Source of the DNA: Actinomycetota bacterium
Lineage (GTDB): Bacteria > Actinomycetota > Actinomycetes > Nanopelagicales > Nanopelagicaceae
Assembly: GCA_027730465.1 (NCBI GenBank)
Contig: JAQCGQ010000060.1
Location: 1 to 5,389, forward strand
Direction of reading: 5' to 3'
Length of the DNA stretch: 5,389 nucleotides
The notes beneath the pieces were generated by a model. The model ran no database searches and was not told the DNA's origin. It saw only the letters and a list, made by a program, of their open reading frames with translations. A program made the translations under genes and the position numbers. Below are positions 1 to 5,389 of the stretch, in pieces. Every line of letters starts with the position of its first letter. The first letter of the stretch is position 1.

Positions 1-793
1 ACTTCTCGACAGTGGTGTTCACTTTGGACATCAGACTCGTCGATGGAATCCAAAGATGAAGCGCTATATTTTTACTGAGCGCAATGGCATCTACATCATC
101 GATATCCAACAGTCATTAGCCCTAATAGATAGTGCTTATGAGTTTATTAAAGATGCAGTTGCAAAAGGTGGCCACGTACTTTTTGTTGGCACCAAAAAGC
201 AAGCACATGAGCCAATCAAAGAGCAATCTGCCCGAGTTTCAATGCCTTATGTAACAGAGAGATGGTTAGGCGGAATGCTTACCAATTTCCCAACAGTTTA
301 TAAGCGCGTACTACGGCTTAAAGAGCTTGAGGCTCTTGAAACCGCTAATGATCAACTTTTAACAAAGAAAGAGTTACTTGTTCTTCGCCGTGAGCGTGAG
401 AAGTTAAACAAAAACTTAGATGGAATTCGTAATATGACTAAGTTGCCAGCGGCAATTTGGGTAATTGATACTAAGAAGGAGCACATTGCAGTAGCTGAGG
501 CAAAGAAACTGGGCATTCCAGTTATTGCAATCTTAGATACCAACTGTGATCCAGATGAGGTTGACTTTAAGATTCCTGGAAATGATGATGCAATTCGTTC
601 CATCGCACTTCTTACCCGAGTAATGACAGATGCGATTGTGGCAGGATTACAAATTCGTTCTGCGCAAGCCGCAAAGATTGCCGATAAGGCAGCAGCAGAG
701 GAAGCAGCAGCTGCTGAAAAAACTGCTGAACAGCCACTTGCTGATTGGGAAAAAGATTTAATTAAAGAACCAACTGAAACTGCTGGTGCATAA
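1..793 (+). CDS. rpsB: 30S ribosomal protein S2, 5'-truncated by window edge
   Basis: Ribosomal protein S2 is a structural protein of the small subunit; it binds late in 30S assembly at the head-body junction and helps recruit S1. The reading frame is open from base 2 and gives [18 protein letters not shown] directly before the Met encoded at 56. This is the conserved S2 N-terminus, so that ATG is internal and the real start lies upstream, probably fewer than ten codons away. About 263 residues are visible, normal for the family. Other family blocks are GTKKQA (encoded near 190-207), [10 protein letters not shown] (near 263-292) and the [17 protein letters not shown] segment (near 520-570). 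The C-terminus is an alanine/glutamate-rich tail ending around LADWEKDL, a tail type seen in actinobacterial S2. It is followed at once by tsf, the usual partner. No promoter is visible because the upstream region is outside the window. Confidence 0.97.
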   Translation, partial: LLDSGVHFGHQTRRWNPKMKRYIFTERNGIYIIDIQQSLALIDSAYEFIKDAVAKGGHVLFVGTKKQAHEPIKEQSARVSMPYVTERWLGGMLTNFPTVYKRVLRLKELEALETANDQLLTKKELLVLRREREKLNKNLDGIRNMTKLPAAIWVIDTKKEHIAVAEAKKLGIPVIAILDTNCDPDEVDFKIPGNDDAIRSIALLTRVMTDAIVAGLQIRSAQAAKIADKAAAEEAAAAEKTAEQPLADWEKDLIKEPTETAGA

Positions 794-794
794 G

Positions 795-1622
795 TTGGCA
801 TATACGGCAGAGGATGTTAAGAAATTACGAGAGCAGACCGCTGCTGGCATGCTTGATTGCAAAAAAGCATTAGATGAAGCTGGTGGTGATTATCAAAAAG
901 CGGTAGAGATCATTCGCATCAAGGGTCAAAAAGGTGTTACCAAGCGCGAAGGAAGAGCAACCTCAAACGGTTTAGTTGCTGGTAAAGCCGAGGGTGATCT
1001 TGGAGTACTGCTTGAACTAAATTGCGAAACTGATTTCGTGGCAAAGGGTGAGAAGTTTCAAGCCCTAGCTGATCAATTGCTTAATCACTTGGCCACATCA
1101 AAGATTACTGAACTTAATACGTTTTTATCCTCAAAACTTTCATCAGGCCAAATGGTGCAAGAGGTAATTGATGAAGGTAATGCGATGTTGGGGGAGAAGA
1201 TTGAGATTAAACGGATCAGTGTTTTAACTGGTTCCCCAGTCTCTTTATATCTACATAAGACATCCCCTGATCTACCACCACAGGTTGGTGTGTTAGTGCA
1301 ATTAAAAAATGCTGCTGAAGTAGTTGGCAAAGATATCGCCCAACATATTGCTGCCTTTGCGCCATTATTTGTCAGCCGGGATCAAGTGCCTGCTGATGAG
1401 ATTGCCAAAGAACGCCGATTGGCGGAGGAGACAGCGCGAGGTGAAGGAAAGCCAGAAGCTTCAATTGCCAAGATTGTTGAGGGCAGAGTTACTGGGTTTG
1501 TGAAAGAGGTTTCACTTCTGGAGCAAGCATTTGCCAAGGATGCAAAGAAAACTGTGCAGCAAATTTTAGATGAGGCAAAGACGGCCGTGTCCACCTTTAA
1601 TAGATTCCGTGTAGGTCAGTAA
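795..1622 (+). CDS. tsf: Elongation factor Ts
   Basis: EF-Ts is the cytoplasmic nucleotide exchange factor that releases GDP from EF-Tu. The N-terminal UBA-like domain (residues 1-50) contains LREQTAAGMLDCKKAL, and the EF-Tu contact motif TDFVAK lies at residues 79-84, so Asp80 and Phe81 fall at the same numbers as the exchange residues of the E. coli protein. The stretch YLHKTSPDLPPQVGVLVQL is typical of actinobacterial EF-Ts. The product is 275 residues and stops after NRFRVGQ, without the longer C-terminal extension of E. coli. I chose TTG at 795 because it gives the family-like start MAYTAEDVKKL. An in-frame GTG at 786 would add three atypical residues and overlap rpsB by 8 bases. Neither start has a strong Shine-Dalgarno sequence (only GGTG at 785-788), so translation is probably coupled to rpsB, which ends one base before. 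The identity is secure; the start is probable. Confidence 0.95.
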   Translation: MAYTAEDVKKLREQTAAGMLDCKKALDEAGGDYQKAVEIIRIKGQKGVTKREGRATSNGLVAGKAEGDLGVLLELNCETDFVAKGEKFQALADQLLNHLATSKITELNTFLSSKLSSGQMVQEVIDEGNAMLGEKIEIKRISVLTGSPVSLYLHKTSPDLPPQVGVLVQLKNAAEVVGKDIAQHIAAFAPLFVSRDQVPADEIAKERRLAEETARGEGKPEASIAKIVEGRVTGFVKEVSLLEQAFAKDAKKTVQQILDEAKTAVSTFNRFRVGQ

Positions 1623-1645
1623 ACTTTTCAGTACCATAATTTAGG

Positions 1646-1652
1646 AAAGGAG
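1646..1652 (+). promoter_or_regulatory. Ribosome binding site of pyrH
   Basis: AAAGGAG lies 5 bases before the ATG at 1658. It decides the pyrH start: the in-frame GTG at 1652 overlaps this Shine-Dalgarno sequence and has no good one of its own, so ATG 1658 is the better start. Confidence 0.85.
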
Positions 1653-1657
1653 TGCTC

Positions 1658-2374
1658 ATGTCACGCAAGGGATATAAACGAGTGCTTCTTAAATTATCTG
1701 GTGAGGTATTTGGTGGTGAAAAAGGTATCGGGGTAGATCCTGATGTGGTTCATGATGTGGCAAATCAAATCGTTGAGGTAGTAAGAGCTGGTACACAGAT
1801 TGCGGTAGTAGTTGGCGGTGGAAATTACTTTAGAGGCGCAGAGCTGCAACAACGTGGCATGGATCGAGCTCGCGCAGATTACATGGGAATGCTGGGCACA
1901 GTAATGAATTGTTTAGCGCTGCAAGATTTTCTAGAAAAAGCCGGTATTGAAACCCGAGTGCAAACTGCAATCACAATGGGACAGGTGGCAGAGCCTTATG
2001 TACCACGTCGGGCAATAAGACATTTAGAAAAAGGAAGAGTTGTAATTTTTGGTGCAGGTGCTGGTATGCCATTTTTTACTACCGACACAGTTGCCGCCCA
2101 AAGAGCACTTGAGATTGGTGTAGAGGCGCTGCTGTTGGCAAAAAGTGGAGTGGATGGGGTTTATTCAGCTGATCCTCGTAAGGATAAATCTGCGAAAAAA
2201 TATGAAACAATTTCTTTTGATGAGGTTTTAAGTAAATCACTCGCCGTTGCAGATGCCGCAGCTTTTGCACTATGCCGGGAGAATAAACTGCCAATTGTGA
2301 TCTTTGATCTTAAAAACAAGGGCAATATCAAGCGGGCAGTCTCCGGTGAGAGCATTGGAACTTTAGTTTCCTAA
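1658..2374 (+). CDS. pyrH: UMP kinase (uridylate kinase)
   Basis: Bacterial UMP kinase phosphorylates UMP to UDP with ATP in the cytoplasm, the step that feeds UTP and CTP synthesis. In the known family it is a homohexamer of the amino acid kinase fold, usually activated by GTP and inhibited by UTP. The 238-residue product has the family's usual length. Visible motifs are KLSGE at 12-16 (phosphate/ATP site), [10 protein letters not shown] at 51-60, MGMLGTVMN at 76-84 (UMP site region), [14 protein letters not shown] at 131-144 and [13 protein letters not shown] at 161-173 (nucleotide-binding region). The start is ATG 1658 with AAAGGAG five bases upstream, giving [16 protein letters not shown]. 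It sits 35 bases after tsf and 63 bases before frr, the common tsf-pyrH-frr arrangement. CTP derived from its product is the co-substrate of CdsA, encoded two genes downstream. No key motif is missing. Confidence 0.97.
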   Translation: MSRKGYKRVLLKLSGEVFGGEKGIGVDPDVVHDVANQIVEVVRAGTQIAVVVGGGNYFRGAELQQRGMDRARADYMGMLGTVMNCLALQDFLEKAGIETRVQTAITMGQVAEPYVPRRAIRHLEKGRVVIFGAGAGMPFFTTDTVAAQRALEIGVEALLLAKSGVDGVYSADPRKDKSAKKYETISFDEVLSKSLAVADAAAFALCRENKLPIVIFDLKNKGNIKRAVSGESIGTLVS

Positions 2375-2386
2375 GCCTAATTTATA

Positions 2387-2412
2387 CACTCCTCTAGATT
2401 GCTAGTAGAGTG
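2387..2412 (+). other. Imperfect hairpin between pyrH and frr
   Basis: CACTC (2387-2391) can pair with GAGTG (2408-2412), and CTAG (2394-2397) with CTAG (2402-2405). These are separated by a 2x2 internal mismatch and closed by a 4-base loop. This nearly fills the middle of the 63-base gap. There is no T-run after it, so it is not a standard intrinsic terminator. It could be an RNA processing or attenuation element, or chance in AT-rich DNA. Confidence 0.3.
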
Positions 2413-2423
2413 GGATTAATTAA

Positions 2424-2429
2424 AGGGAG
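2424..2429 (+). promoter_or_regulatory. Ribosome binding site of frr
   Basis: AGGGAG lies 8 bases before the frr ATG at 2438, a good Shine-Dalgarno sequence and spacing. The bases that follow, up to 2436, form the string GAGTAAATAA together with the last G, A and G of the site; the same string precedes the dehydrogenase start at 5043. Confidence 0.8.
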
Positions 2430-2437
2430 TAAATAAA

Positions 2438-3001
2438 ATGGCAGATTTAACTACCTCACTGGCAGAGTGCAACACTAAAATGAATAAAGCAATTGAGGTT
2501 GCTAAAGAGGATTTCGCCACAATTAGAACTGGCAGAGCCCACCCTGCGATGTTTGCTAAATTAATGGTTGATTATTACGGAACTGGCACACCACTTTCCC
2601 AACTTGCAACAGTTCAAGTTCCAGAGGCTCGTCTTGCCATGATCACTCCTTATGACAAGGGCGCTATGGCGGCGATTGAAAAAGCAATTAGAGATTCAGA
2701 TCTAGGAGTAAATCCTGGCTCAGATGGCAATGTAATTAGAGTCAATTTTCCGCAATTAACTGAGGAAAGACGCAAAGAGTTTATTAAGGTGGCAAGGGGC
2801 AAGGCAGAGGATTCAAAGGTTGCCATTCGTGCCATCAGACGGGCTGCGAAAGAAGCAATGGAAAAGTTTGAAAAAGATGGCAAGGTTGGTAAAGATGATC
2901 TGGCTAGAGCTGAAAAAGAGTTGGAAAAAACTACCAGTGATCATGTAGCAAAGATTGATGATTTGCTCAAGCATAAAGAAGCAGAGTTGCTAGAGGTTTA
3001 A
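2438..3001 (+). CDS. frr: Ribosome recycling factor
   Basis: Ribosome recycling factor acts with EF-G to split the post-termination ribosome and free mRNA and tRNA. The product is 187 residues, close to the 185 of E. coli. Domain I (three-helix bundle) is formed by residues from about 1-30 and 105-187. Domain II, the small beta domain, lies between and contains YYGTGTPLSQLATVQVPEAR (47-66) and MITPYD (68-73). Family blocks visible are IRTGRAHPAMF at 29-39, LGVNPGSDGNVIRVNFPQLTEERRKE (a run within 89-114), and AIRAIRRAAKEAMEK at 129-143, whose arginines correspond to the conserved rRNA-contacting helix. The ATG has a clear Shine-Dalgarno sequence 8 bases upstream. The stop TAA shares its last base with the first possible ATG of cdsA. 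frr commonly follows pyrH, so the context agrees with the call. Confidence 0.98.
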   Translation: MADLTTSLAECNTKMNKAIEVAKEDFATIRTGRAHPAMFAKLMVDYYGTGTPLSQLATVQVPEARLAMITPYDKGAMAAIEKAIRDSDLGVNPGSDGNVIRVNFPQLTEERRKEFIKVARGKAEDSKVAIRAIRRAAKEAMEKFEKDGKVGKDDLARAEKELEKTTSDHVAKIDDLLKHKEAELLEV

Positions 3002-3849
3002 TGATGGCGGACCTGCACGCTATAAATGATGCAATAAATAAACGAGCAGGCCGAAAACTACTACCATCTATTTTAGTTTCACTATTTCTTTTGGGCTTGA
3101 TCTTTGGCTCAATAATTATCGAACCATTGCTATTTTTCATCTTAATTTGGGTGGTAATCATGCTTGGGGTGAGGGAGTTAGCCCATGCATATCGCACCGG
3201 CGGAATTGAATTACCAGATTTAGCATTGATGAGCGCATCATCAGTTTTATTGTTTGCTACCTGGTTTGCAAACACTGAAGGACTTGCTGTTTCAGCTGGA
3301 CTGACCATACCGATTTTAATGTTCACTTTATTGCTGATATCGCAAAGTGATTTTATTAAGCGTTCAACATCTGCGGTATTTATCACCTTTTACTTAGCGG
3401 TTCTAGGTGGATTTATTCTTTTGCTAGCAAACCATGAAGATGGCCCTATCCGCATCTTTGCCTTAGTTGCTTTAATTGCTTGCAATGACACATTTGCATA
3501 CTTCACTGGAATTGCAATTGGCAAGCATAAGTTGGCACCAAAAATAAGTCCTAAGAAAAGTTGGGAGGGATTAATTGGGGGAGCAGTAGCCGCGATTATT
3601 GGTGGTTCTGCAATCTTTCATTATCTTTTTGAAACCACATGGTATATGGGGGCGGTAATTGGATTAATGTGTGTAGTCACTGCAACCTGTGGAGATTTAA
3701 TTGAGTCTGCAATAAAGCGAGATTTAGCAATCAAAGATATGTCTAATTTACTACCTGGTCATGGCGGAATTATGGATCGCCTAGATTCTGCTCTCTTCAC
3801 CGCTCCAGCAGTTTGGTTTGCATTTGAGCTTATCAATCGGTATCTATAG
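3001..3849 (+). CDS. cdsA: Phosphatidate cytidylyltransferase (CDP-diglyceride synthase)
   Basis: CdsA is an integral membrane enzyme that joins CTP and phosphatidic acid to give CDP-diacylglycerol and pyrophosphate, the branch point for phosphatidylinositol, phosphatidylglycerol and cardiolipin. The 282-residue product has a short charged N-terminus of about 20 residues and then roughly eight hydrophobic segments (about 22-40, 42-57, 72-90, 97-113, 124-143, 150-172, 190-208 and 214-230). The C-terminal family signature at 236-262 is complete: S236, K239-R240, K245-D246, P252, H254-G255-G256 and D259-R260 with D262. SPKKSWEG at 183-190 is also typical. ATG 3001 overlaps the frr stop by one base. 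A second ATG at 3004 is equally possible and sits 7 bases after AGAGG (2992-2996), a better spacing. Translation is probably coupled to frr. The N-terminus is shorter than in many high-GC actinobacteria. Confidence 0.96.
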   Translation: MMADLHAINDAINKRAGRKLLPSILVSLFLLGLIFGSIIIEPLLFFILIWVVIMLGVRELAHAYRTGGIELPDLALMSASSVLLFATWFANTEGLAVSAGLTIPILMFTLLLISQSDFIKRSTSAVFITFYLAVLGGFILLLANHEDGPIRIFALVALIACNDTFAYFTGIAIGKHKLAPKISPKKSWEGLIGGAVAAIIGGSAIFHYLFETTWYMGAVIGLMCVVTATCGDLIESAIKRDLAIKDMSNLLPGHGGIMDRLDSALFTAPAVWFAFELINRYL

Positions 3850-4958
3850 TGGTTGATTTAGTCTTTGATGCTCCTGCTGTTAAGAAAAAGAGTCCAGTAC
3901 ATCTAGCAGATTTAACTGTGGCAGAGCGAAAAGTGAGGGCTGAAGAGTTAGGTTTGCCATCCTTTCGAGCAAATCAGTTAGCAGTGCATTTTTTTACCCA
4001 CCACAATGATGATGTGGAGAGTTTTACCGATATTCCAAAGGAGCTGCGCACATCACTGGCTGATGCTTTTTTACCAAAGTTATTAACGCTAGTTAAATCA
4101 GTCACCTGTGATGGGGGTAAGACTAGAAAAGATTTATGGCGTTTACATGATGGTGTTTTAGTTGAATCAGTTTTAATGCGTTACACCGATCGCACCACCA
4201 TCTGTATCTCATCTCAAGCAGGTTGTGGCATGGGTTGCCCATTTTGTGCCACTGGGCAGGCAGGGTTAACTAGGAATTTAACTGCAGGTGAGATAACCGC
4301 TCAGGTAATGATGGCGGCTAAGGCATGTGATTTAGGTGAGTTACCAGGAGGTCCTACTCGATTATCAAATGTGGTTTTCATGGGAATGGGTGAGCCGATG
4401 GCAAATTACAAAGCGGTGATGCAATCTATTAGAAATATTACAAATCCACAGCCTGATGGTTTGGGAATTGGTGCCAGATCTGTAACGCTTTCAACTGTTG
4501 GTTTAGTAACTGGTATTGAGAAGTTAATTAAAGAGGATTTACCGGTAACACTTGCAATCTCATTACACACTCCAGATGATGAACTCCGTGACACATTGGT
4601 GCCAGTTAACTCAAGATGGAAGGTAAAAGAGGTATTACAAGCCGCTGATAGGTATGAAGCAAAAACTGGGCGAAGGTACTCAATTGAGTACGCATTAATT
4701 AGAGATATTAATGATCAAGTGTGGCGAGCAGATTTGTTAGGAAGATTACTGAAGAATAAAAATGCTCATGTTAATTTAATCCCACTTAATCCAACCCCGG
4801 GATCAAAGTGGACCGCATCCCGGCATGAGGATGAGGCAGCCTTTGTTGAGATTCTAGAAGGCTATGGTGTGCCGGTTACGGTGCGAGATACCAGGGGTCG
4901 AGAGATAGATGGTGCATGTGGACAACTAGCCGCATCACAGATTGATAACAACTCCTAG
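3849..4958 (+). CDS. rlmN: Dual-specificity 23S rRNA/tRNA adenine C2-methyltransferase
   Basis: RlmN is a cytoplasmic radical-SAM enzyme that methylates C2 of A2503 in 23S rRNA and of A37 in some tRNAs, supporting decoding accuracy. The 369-residue product has the 4Fe-4S cluster motif CxxxCxxC as C126, C130 and C133 ([14 protein letters not shown]). It also has C119 next to it and C357 in GACGQL; C357 corresponds to the methyl-carrying cysteine near position 355 of E. coli RlmN. The SAM-binding GMGEP lies at 179-183 and the conserved VESVLM glutamate at 106. All catalytic residues are therefore present. The start is GTG at 3849, overlapping the cdsA TAG stop by one base. No strong Shine-Dalgarno sequence is visible and no other in-frame start lies before the conserved [10 protein letters not shown], so coupled translation from cdsA is likely. 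The C357 region argues for RlmN/Cfr-type chemistry; Cfr itself is unlikely in this housekeeping context. Confidence 0.96.
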   Translation: MVDLVFDAPAVKKKSPVHLADLTVAERKVRAEELGLPSFRANQLAVHFFTHHNDDVESFTDIPKELRTSLADAFLPKLLTLVKSVTCDGGKTRKDLWRLHDGVLVESVLMRYTDRTTICISSQAGCGMGCPFCATGQAGLTRNLTAGEITAQVMMAAKACDLGELPGGPTRLSNVVFMGMGEPMANYKAVMQSIRNITNPQPDGLGIGARSVTLSTVGLVTGIEKLIKEDLPVTLAISLHTPDDELRDTLVPVNSRWKVKEVLQAADRYEAKTGRRYSIEYALIRDINDQVWRADLLGRLLKNKNAHVNLIPLNPTPGSKWTASRHEDEAAFVEILEGYGVPVTVRDTRGREIDGACGQLAASQIDNNS

Positions 4959-4974
4959 ATTAGTGATTAAAGTA

Positions 4975-5003
4975 TTGATAACTGCTGCGGTGCTAACTAG
5001 ACT
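4975..5003 (+). promoter_or_regulatory. Sigma-70-type promoter of the aldehyde dehydrogenase gene
   Basis: TTGATA at 4975-4980 matches five of six bases of the -35 consensus. After exactly 17 bases comes TAGACT at 4998-5003, a -10 hexamer with the TAnnnT form common in actinobacteria. Transcription would begin near 5009-5011, leaving a leader of roughly 33 bases that contains the ribosome binding site. The promoter lies wholly in the gap after rlmN, which suggests that the dehydrogenase is a separate transcription unit. No operator palindrome is obvious around it. Confidence 0.7.
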
Positions 5004-5030
5004 TCCACTACATTTCAGTTTCCACATCTT

Positions 5031-5035
5031 AGGAG
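5031..5035 (+). promoter_or_regulatory. Ribosome binding site of the aldehyde dehydrogenase gene
   Basis: AGGAG lies 7 bases before a TTG codon at 5043. An in-frame TAA at 5040-5042 directly precedes that TTG, so the frame cannot start further upstream. This pair of facts fixes TTG as the start. Confidence 0.85.
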
Positions 5036-5042
5036 TAAATAA

Positions 5043-5389
5043 TTGAAGACTCTGCAAAATTTCATTAATGGCAAAAAGGTAAGTGCCACCTCAGATAAGG
5101 TTCAAGATTTAATTAATCCAGCAACTGGTGAGGTATTTGCTAAGGCTCCAGTCTCTAACGCTTCCGATGTTGATAAGGCAATGAAGTCAGCAACTGCAGC
5201 TTTTGAAGTTTGGAAAGAGTCAACACCAGGTGAGCGCCAGAAAGCGATTAATAAAATTGCAGATGCAATTGAGGTGCGAAGTGAAGAGTTAATTGGCATT
5301 GAATCAGAAAATACCGGTAAACCAATTGCGGTAACTCGTGCTGAAGAAATCGGCCCAATGTTGGATCAAATTAGATTCTTTGCAGGTGC
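5043..5389 (+). CDS. Aldehyde dehydrogenase, gamma-aminobutyraldehyde dehydrogenase-like, 3'-truncated by window edge
   Basis: This is the N-terminal part of an NAD(P)-dependent aldehyde dehydrogenase; 115 codons are visible of a family length near 475, and the frame is open to the edge. The sequence starts MKTLQNFINGKKV and has NPATGE at 25-30, the WKESTPGERQKAINKIADAI helix region at 57-76, ESENTGKP at 87-94 and EEIGPMLDQIRFFAG at 101-115. The last block, with its DQIRFFAG, resembles enzymes annotated as gamma-aminobutyraldehyde dehydrogenase, which oxidise 4-aminobutanal to GABA in putrescine breakdown. Family membership is firm; this substrate is an inference. The catalytic cysteine and glutamate lie beyond the window. 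The start is TTG with AGGAG seven bases upstream, and the next in-frame ATG is far inside the domain (5181). It has its own promoter, and its role is unrelated to the upstream block. Base composition resembles its neighbours, giving no sign of recent transfer. Confidence 0.9.
   Translation, partial: MKTLQNFINGKKVSATSDKVQDLINPATGEVFAKAPVSNASDVDKAMKSATAAFEVWKESTPGERQKAINKIADAIEVRSEELIGIESENTGKPIAVTRAEEIGPMLDQIRFFAG

Noticed and set aside
677..720. Alanine/glutamate codon repeats (GCAGCA-rich) near the rpsB 3' end
   Set aside because: This is the low-complexity acidic/alanine tail usual in actinobacterial S2, not a separate DNA repeat element.
352..801. 149-codon antisense frame over rpsB/tsf
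   Set aside because: Its protein is serine/alanine-rich with no family features, and it lies wholly against the strongly conserved rpsB frame; it is a shadow of sense codon bias.
1635..1640. CATAAT as a -10 element for a pyrH promoter
   Set aside because: It matches five of six consensus bases, but no acceptable -35 hexamer lies 16-18 bases upstream, and such AT-rich matches are expected by chance here.
2362..2390. TTTAGT-N17-TACACT as a frr promoter
   Set aside because: The -35 match is poor and the -10 only moderate; it also overlaps the end of pyrH. Too weak to list as a feature.
2967..3386. 139-codon antisense frame over frr/cdsA
   Set aside because: It mirrors the hydrophobic cdsA coding sequence, has no recognisable domain and no convincing ribosome binding site.
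4955..5000. Inverted repeat CTAG-A-TTAG / CTAACTAG after rlmN as a terminator
   Set aside because: The stem has a bulge, is AT-rich, encloses a loop of about 29 bases, overlaps the promoter and has no T-run after it.
5102..5299. 65-codon antisense frame at the right end
   Set aside because: It opposes the conserved N-terminal domain of the aldehyde dehydrogenase, which explains the sequence better.

Overview
This window is the conserved translation/membrane-lipid gene block of a low-GC actinobacterium. All genes are on the + strand: rpsB (5' end cut off), tsf, pyrH, frr, cdsA and rlmN, followed by the first 115 codons of an aldehyde dehydrogenase that runs off the right edge. The actinobacterial assignment rests on lineage-typical protein features: the acidic/alanine S2 tail ending near ADWEKDL, the YLHKTSPDLPPQVGVL segment of EF-Ts, the short EF-Ts C-terminus, the frr-cdsA-rlmN order and the HLADLT start of RlmN. 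Base composition is about 42-43% GC in two lines I counted by hand, and TTA, AAT and AAA codons are common. Low GC, tight packing and actinobacterial proteins together suggest a streamlined planktonic lineage such as the freshwater acI/Nanopelagicales group; this is inference.

Layout: rpsB ends at 793 and tsf begins one base later from a TTG codon. A 35-nt gap with a strong Shine-Dalgarno sequence leads to pyrH (1658-2374). A 63-nt gap with an imperfect hairpin and a good ribosome binding site leads to frr (2438-3001). The frr/cdsA and cdsA/rlmN junctions are one-base stop/start overlaps (TAATG and TAGTG), so these three genes are probably translationally coupled. After rlmN (ends 4958) an 84-nt gap holds a convincing promoter (TTGATA-N17-TAGACT) and ribosome binding site. 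These drive a TTG-started aldehyde dehydrogenase, which looks like the gamma-aminobutyraldehyde dehydrogenase branch and is probably a separate transcription unit.

How the genes fit together: S2, EF-Ts and ribosome recycling factor serve ribosome assembly, elongation and recycling. RlmN methylates 23S rRNA and tRNA adenines. PyrH makes UDP for pyrimidine nucleotide supply, and CdsA makes CDP-diacylglycerol from CTP and phosphatidate for phospholipid synthesis. The block therefore couples growth-rate functions. The aldehyde dehydrogenase is functionally unrelated (probably polyamine or amine catabolism) and marks the end of the block.

I found no mobile element, CRISPR array, RNA gene or unknown system. 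The points of interest are start-codon and boundary corrections (internal ATG in rpsB, TTG starts for tsf and the dehydrogenase), the promoter at 4975-5003, a shared ten-base ribosome-binding-site string, and the loss of the usual downstream neighbour of rlmN.
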